NCBI GenBank assembly: GCA_002284615.2
Contig: MU069859.1
Span: 239,305-249,769 of the forward strand
Origin: Dunaliella salina
Lineage: Eukaryota > Chlorophyta > Chlorophyceae > Chlamydomonadales > Dunaliellaceae
DNA: 10,465 bases
Direction: 5' to 3'
The position numbers and the translations under genes are program-made. Of this stretch, positions 7,200-10,465 are shown piece after piece. The number at the start of each line of letters is the position of its first letter. The stretch's first letter is position 1. The notes under the pieces were generated by a model. It made no database searches and was not told where the DNA came from. It saw nothing but the letters and a program-made list of their open reading frames with translations.

Positions 7200-7262
7200 A
7201 GGGGTCTGGACACTTTGGGGCATCCCCTCCAGAATTTTTCTGGACCATTTTCATTTTTAAGT
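7200..7262. repeat. Dispersed G-tract/ccagaatt repeat, copy 1
   Basis: After a G-run, the order ggtc...ttt.ggg..tccc..ccagaatt..tctgg...tttttaa recurs at 8100-8172, where it reads ggtcc.tttgggcctcccgcccagaattctgg...ttttttaa. At 8100-8172 it borders the 3' side of retrotransposon copy D on the minus strand, so both could be 3' flanks of related insertions. The matches are interrupted and the call is tentative. Confidence 0.4.
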
Positions 7263-7430
7263 ACATCACTGGATTCCTGGGCTTGAAAACTCTTGATTGG
7301 CATCTTTGTTGGAGGAAATGAGGGGAAAATAGGGTGGTCTGGATGCAGGGTAAAAGTTCAATGCCATGAACATGTGCTCAGGCTGCAAGGTATAATCAAG
7401 CAGATGGACACCATCTTACACCAAACATAC

Positions 7431-7833
7431 AGCCTAACCAGGGTTGATCAATTCGCCGGTTTGACAAAATAAATTCGCCAATTATGCGAGAAAATTCGAA
7501 ATTCGACGCATTATGCGAACGTATGTTTGCCTGCTAGGCAAAGGGGTAGGAAGGGGTAGCAACCACCCCACCCTNNCCCCCAACCACCCTATCCCCCTTG
7601 CCATTCTTCCCCCCCTTTCCCAAGTCTATATAAATAATTTAATGGGGAAACACAGAGGTCCTGAATGGGACCATGTGAGGGTGCAAAGGGGGATCTGAGG
7701 TTGCCTTGTACCCCCTTCTTGGCACAAGGCATAAAATTCTACGAATTGACAATTTAAAATGCGAAAAAATGCGTCAAGAATTCGAAATTCGAATTAATTC
7801 GAAATTGGCGAATTGATCAACCCTGAGCCTAAC
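7431..7833. mobile_element. hAT-like MITE with TIRs and 8-bp TSD
   Basis: The 387-bp element 7439-7825 has perfect 19-bp terminal inverted repeats: cagggttgatcaattcgcc at 7439-7457 and its reverse complement at 7807-7825. It is bordered by an exact 8-bp duplication, agcctaac, at 7431-7438 and 7826-7833. An 8-bp duplication with CAGGG-type ends is typical of the hAT superfamily. Subterminal sequence on both sides is full of aattcg and attcgaaattcg motifs and an acgcatt motif, as in transposase-binding subterminal regions, and the interior arms (tatg..gcct..ggggta) are loosely inverted too. There is no transposase, so it is non-autonomous. Two N's at 7575-7576 leave the exact length uncertain. 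The perfect ends and duplication suggest a fairly recent insertion compared with the decayed retrotransposons around it. Confidence 0.9.
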
Positions 7834-8099
7834 ACCTACAATGTATTAAAGGATAGATCATAAAGAGAATCCTGAGGCGTTTTGGGTCAGTTCTATGTCT
7901 CTTACAGGTGTTGCTCCCTAATGCACTTGCAGTTCAAAACCTTTGCCCTGAAGCGCTCCTGAAAAGCAGCCATTGCTCGTGACAAGAATAATAATGGACT
8001 GTGTAGTATTTTCTGTTCTTTTCTCAACAATAATGGATACAGAATATGAAAGAGGAGCAGATTGTTACCCTTTCCATCTGCGTGGGGGCAATACTAGGA
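7834..8099. other. No recognisable feature
   Basis: I see no supported gene, RNA or mobile element between the MITE target duplication and the G-tract repeat at 8100. Confidence 0.45.
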
Positions 8100-8172
8100 G
8101 GGAAGGAGGGTGGGTGGTCCTTTTGGGCCTCCCGCCCAGAATTCTGGTATAGTTCCCACCATCTTTTTTAAT
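8100..8172. repeat. Dispersed G-tract/ccagaatt repeat, copy 2
   Basis: The partner of 7200-7262. It has a purine-rich gggagggaaggagggtggg start followed by ggtcc, tttgggcctccc, ccagaattctgg and a ttttttaa end. It directly adjoins the last recognisable coding segment of copy D (LGIDQED, minus 8171-8191). Confidence 0.4.
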
Positions 8173-8574
8173 CCTCTTGGTCAATCCCTAATTTTTTGGA
8201 ATTGGTCATGGTCTGCAAACCAATCCAATTGGACGGTGTAGATTCCCCACCAACGCAGAGTGATTTCTGCACCTTGGAGTTGTTTGCAGAGTTCACTGTT
8301 TTTTTACTTTTACATGGTCCATCATTGGGACATAGCATTGTTCCTTGGGCAAAAGACTCAAACAAAGAAAGAGGGGAGGAAGCATGATAAACACGAGAGC
8401 ACGGGGGGCTGGAGCAAGGTTTCTACCAGAGGCACAGGAAGATGGGGCAAGTAAAAAATCACGCGGGAAAGGGGGTATGGAAGCTCGTCCACAAACAAGG
8501 ACAGCAAAGCTAAGACCTACTGGGTCTGCCTTGAAACATGGCGGTGGGCACCAGGCCTCGTAACTCCACATTGT

Positions 8575-8599
8575 TTGACTTCTATTTGATAGAAGTCAA
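8575..8599. repeat. Perfect 11-bp hairpin over the E-x-K codons
   Basis: ttgacttctat and atagaagtcaa are perfect inverted arms around a ttg loop. The hairpin coincides with the codons for IDFYQIEVK of copy D, so it may be an accident of that coding sequence. Confidence 0.85.
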
Positions 8600-8843
8600 T
8601 TGAAGTGAGTGTGCTGATTTTGTAAATTCAATGCAAGGGTTCAGCGCTGCCCATATCCAATTGTGCAAGCTTTGATCCATAAGAGCCTTAGCCAATGAAA
8701 GCCATTCTGCAAGAAATGTTGAAACGCTCCTCATGCTAGAAATGATTGGGACCACGCCCTTGGTCTTTGATTTTCTTTCCCAGAAGGACAACAAGCTTTT
8801 CCATTACATTTCTGAGCTCATGGATTTCTTTTTGACTTGCGTA

Positions 8844-8862
8844 GATCAGTCACAGACTGATC
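8844..8862. repeat. Perfect 8-bp hairpin
   Basis: gatcagtc and gactgatc form perfect arms around aca. It lies in the unexplained spacer between the zinc knuckle and the IISSM segment of copy D, so it may belong to a small inserted sequence. Confidence 0.8.
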
Positions 8863-9066
8863 AGCCGAACGCTCTGGCTGAAGGCCCTTAAACATTGTGA
8901 TCATCTAAAAGGGTTGGGGCATTGGCAACCTGACAGAATGTGGAGAGTGCTTCCAAGCGATGACATCCTGGGAAAGGGCAAACAAGGCTTGTGGATCTCT
9001 TTGTATGCAATGCATGCTTTTGATTATAAAGCTGCTTCATGTGGTACTATGAGCGCATGTTTCTCA

Positions 9067-9175
9067 ACAGTTGACATTTCTGTACGCATTTTTTTGAAGA
9101 CTTGTCTAGTTCCAGGTCTGTGTTTCCGCTCAGCTGCCCTCATAGGCGGATGAAGCGATGCAATCTTACCTAACA
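9067..9175. repeat. Dispersed repeat R, copy 2
   Basis: The partner of 5762-5870, starting with the identical acagttgacattt. It lies immediately beyond the 5' edge of copy D on the minus strand. One minus-strand frame is open across it (KIASLHPPMRAAERKHRPGT and onward), so it could be an eroded upstream coding part of the element, though I cannot match it to a domain. Confidence 0.5.
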
Positions 9176-9247
9176 CTTCTTCCGTCTCATTTATCTTTGG
9201 CCTCAGCTGCCCAAGTAGGCAGGTTTAGCAGAGCAACCTCACCTCAC
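9129..9247 (+). repeat. Diverged 46-bp repeat, two copies 73 bp apart
   Basis: 9129-9174 and 9202-9247 align without gaps at about 33 of 46 positions: both read ctcagctgccc...taggc.g...a.gc...gcaa.ct.acct.ac. The flanks also show weak similarity, consistent with an old 73-bp tandem duplication. The first unit overlaps the second half of dispersed repeat R. Confidence 0.6.
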
Positions 9248-9755
9248 CTTAAGACCCTATGCTCTTATGCGCAGCATGTCAGTCAATGTGCTTCTGTTTT
9301 GCTTTGCCAACACCTCGATGTGTTGCTTTTCTTCTGTCTGTGCAGTCGGTCGGTCTTGACAGATCAATTCTTTCTTCATAAGCTGCTTTTCTCTGCAACT
9401 GGTCCAATGTATGTGTGTTACAGTAGCCTAATAGTCATGCATTTTGAATGATGGCTTCTTTCTTGTGAGCCTTGTCACACTTGTATTACCCTAAGCATAC
9501 CCTCCCTTGGGGGGCGGCGCATGGCGCTTGGTAGTGGAGAATGGAAGAAGGAGAAACTGGGCGTCCATGAGCACGGCAGGCAAGCTTCCAGATCACCATT
9601 GCACACAATGGCATTTCTAGCAGCTCTGAGCGAGTGAAAGTCTGATTCTAGCTGCGTCTCGTGTAAATTGAGTGCCCTTAAGGGAGGGGGAAGGGAAACT
9701 TCGACAAGACCCTTTTCAACTTGCTAAATAGGGAAACTTTATTCAAGGTTAGCAC
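9248..9755. other. No recognisable feature
   Basis: I see no motif I recognise in the 97-codon plus-strand frame overlapping this stretch (9158-9451). The interval ends shortly before the RNase H-like remnant of copy C. Earlier coding sequence of that copy may be eroded beyond recognition here. Confidence 0.45.
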
Positions 9756-9759
9756 CTTG

Positions 9760-10465
9760 ACTATGTAAACTTAAGGGTTTAGGGGCTTAACGAATGCGCA
9801 GATGCCATTGCTAAGCATCAGGGCCATCCGGAATAATGATAGACATGACTTTCTCATGTGCAAACCCTGAAGGCAATCCTTTTCATGACACTACCTGGCT
9901 TGCCTTCGAGGAAACTTCCTGCACTCATGCAAATGCGTCTAGACGTCTGAAACCACCTGCCGTGAAGCTTAAACACTTCTCCAACCTCCATGATGCTTTA
10001 CGGAAACACATGCACTCAAACACAGACTTGGAAAAGCCAACTCCAACACAGGGTACGACTCTTTCTACCAAAGTTCACTCCCCAACATCCACAAGAAATA
10101 TCAGCAATGTCTTTGGGACCATGTCAAGACTCCCTTTCAAAATGAGGCAAAACATTTTCAAATACCGAACAGGTACCCTCTTCAATCAAAAACATGCGGT
10201 GCGCTTGAAAATTTCCACCAGCCTACAATGCCCCTTCTGTGGGGAACTTGACAGTGCCCTTCACATCTTATCAGGATGCAAAAATTCTACCATGTCTGGT
10301 GTGTAACTGAGCGACATAAGATTGCCAGCAGAATCCTCCTAGAAGCTATCAGCAAAGCCTCCCTGATGGCCCTCTTGGGGCAGGCATTGCCTCCATGGAC
10401 ATTGGTAGAGCAGACCGTCTTGCCTTGCAAGACCTGCAGATCCCAGAACATGCTACTAATAGGAC
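9760..10465 (+). mobile_element. RLE retrotransposon: RNase H end, linker, zinc knuckle (copy C)
   Basis: The remnant starts with an RNase H-like end, GLNECADAIAKHQGHPE (9783-9833), resembling the G-N-E-x-A-D-x-x-A-K block that closes RNase H domains. After a frameshift, 9836-10306 is open: PEGNPFHDTTWLAFEE, a basic linker, MRQNIFKYRTGTLFNQKHAV, then the zinc knuckle CPFCGELDSALHILSGC at 10229-10279 (CX2CX7HX4C). Two more frameshifts follow: VTERHKIASRILLEAISKAS begins near 10305, and MDIGRADRLALQDLQIPEHA is read in a third frame from about 10396. The sequence is cut by the window end before the endonuclease. The CCHC knuckle ahead of a restriction-like nuclease is the arrangement of R2-like and other RLE elements; an added RNase H is known from the Dualen/RandI group. 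The frameshifts make it a pseudogene, though its knuckle is intact. Confidence 0.83.

Larger units (their letters stand above)
8165..9046 (-). mobile_element. RLE non-LTR retrotransposon 3' fragment (copy D)
   Basis: Read on the minus strand in order: YHMKQLYNQKHALHTKRSTS and VCPF (about 8972-9046), aligning with YRTGTLFNQKHAVRLKISTS and QCPF of the copy at 9760-10465; then, after a frameshift, LGSTLHILSGCQ (HILSGCQ at 8922-8942), so the zinc knuckle keeps its first Cys, its His and its last Cys. Next come PIISSM (near 8731-8750), ERFNISCRMAFIG, a stop, and GSYGSKLAQLDMGSAEPLH. The nuclease core survives as IDFYQIEVKQCGVTRPG (8547-8600; E-V-K codons 8574-8582), but the RPD strand is deleted. 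SELCKQLQGAEITL (8256-8297) and KKLGIDQED (about 8171-8197) form the tail. Gaps larger than in other copies occur between the knuckle and IISSM (about 170 bp) and after TRPG (about 240 bp), suggesting small insertions. It is inactive. Confidence 0.76.

Noticed and set aside
8293..8571. 92-codon minus-strand frame
   Set aside because: It is a different frame across the nuclease and insert region of copy D and does not match the conserved blocks.

Overview
The window looks like nuclear DNA of a eukaryote. I found no intact gene, operon or bacterial-type feature; the long open frames are mostly accidental or are remains of transposable elements. The best-represented element family joins an RNase H-like end, a CX2CX7HX4C zinc knuckle and a PD-(D/E)XK restriction-like endonuclease (RLE). 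That combination is known from the Dualen/RandI non-LTR retrotransposons first described in Chlamydomonas, so a green alga or another member of the green lineage is the most likely host. This is inference; no host gene confirms it. Runs of N inside a poly-G tract show that it is a draft assembly.

Layout. 1-1290: no recognisable gene, only small palindromes. 1290-1840 (minus) and 2143-2830 (plus): two decayed 3' parts of the RLE retrotransposon, head to head. 2834-3230: poly-G, polypyrimidine and short tandem repeats. 3439-3519: a 5'-truncated SINE between 13-bp target-site duplications. 3840-4500: unassigned, with a weak inverted repeat. 4741-5090 (plus): the post-RT region of a non-LTR retrotransposon of apparently different type. 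5483-5690 (minus): a tRNA-like SINE of the same family as the one at 3439, between 10-bp duplications. 6110-6800 and 6825-7135 (both minus): two RLE element 3' parts in tandem, one carrying a 20-bp triplication on its endonuclease motif. 7158-7196: gapped poly-G. 7439-7825: a complete hAT-like MITE with a 19-bp perfect terminal inverted repeat and an 8-bp target duplication. 8165-9046 (minus): another RLE copy. 9760-10465 (plus): the RNase H end, linker and zinc knuckle of a further copy, running off the window.

The genes do not work together in any current sense: all coding remnants carry stops and frameshifts. Read side by side, however, the fragments cover one protein C-terminus in order: RNase H end, linker, zinc knuckle, ERH/IASR segment, LQIPEHA segment, RPD...E-x-K endonuclease core, GVAG tail. 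The window is a small graveyard in which LINE-like, SINE and DNA-transposon insertions can each be read from sequence alone.
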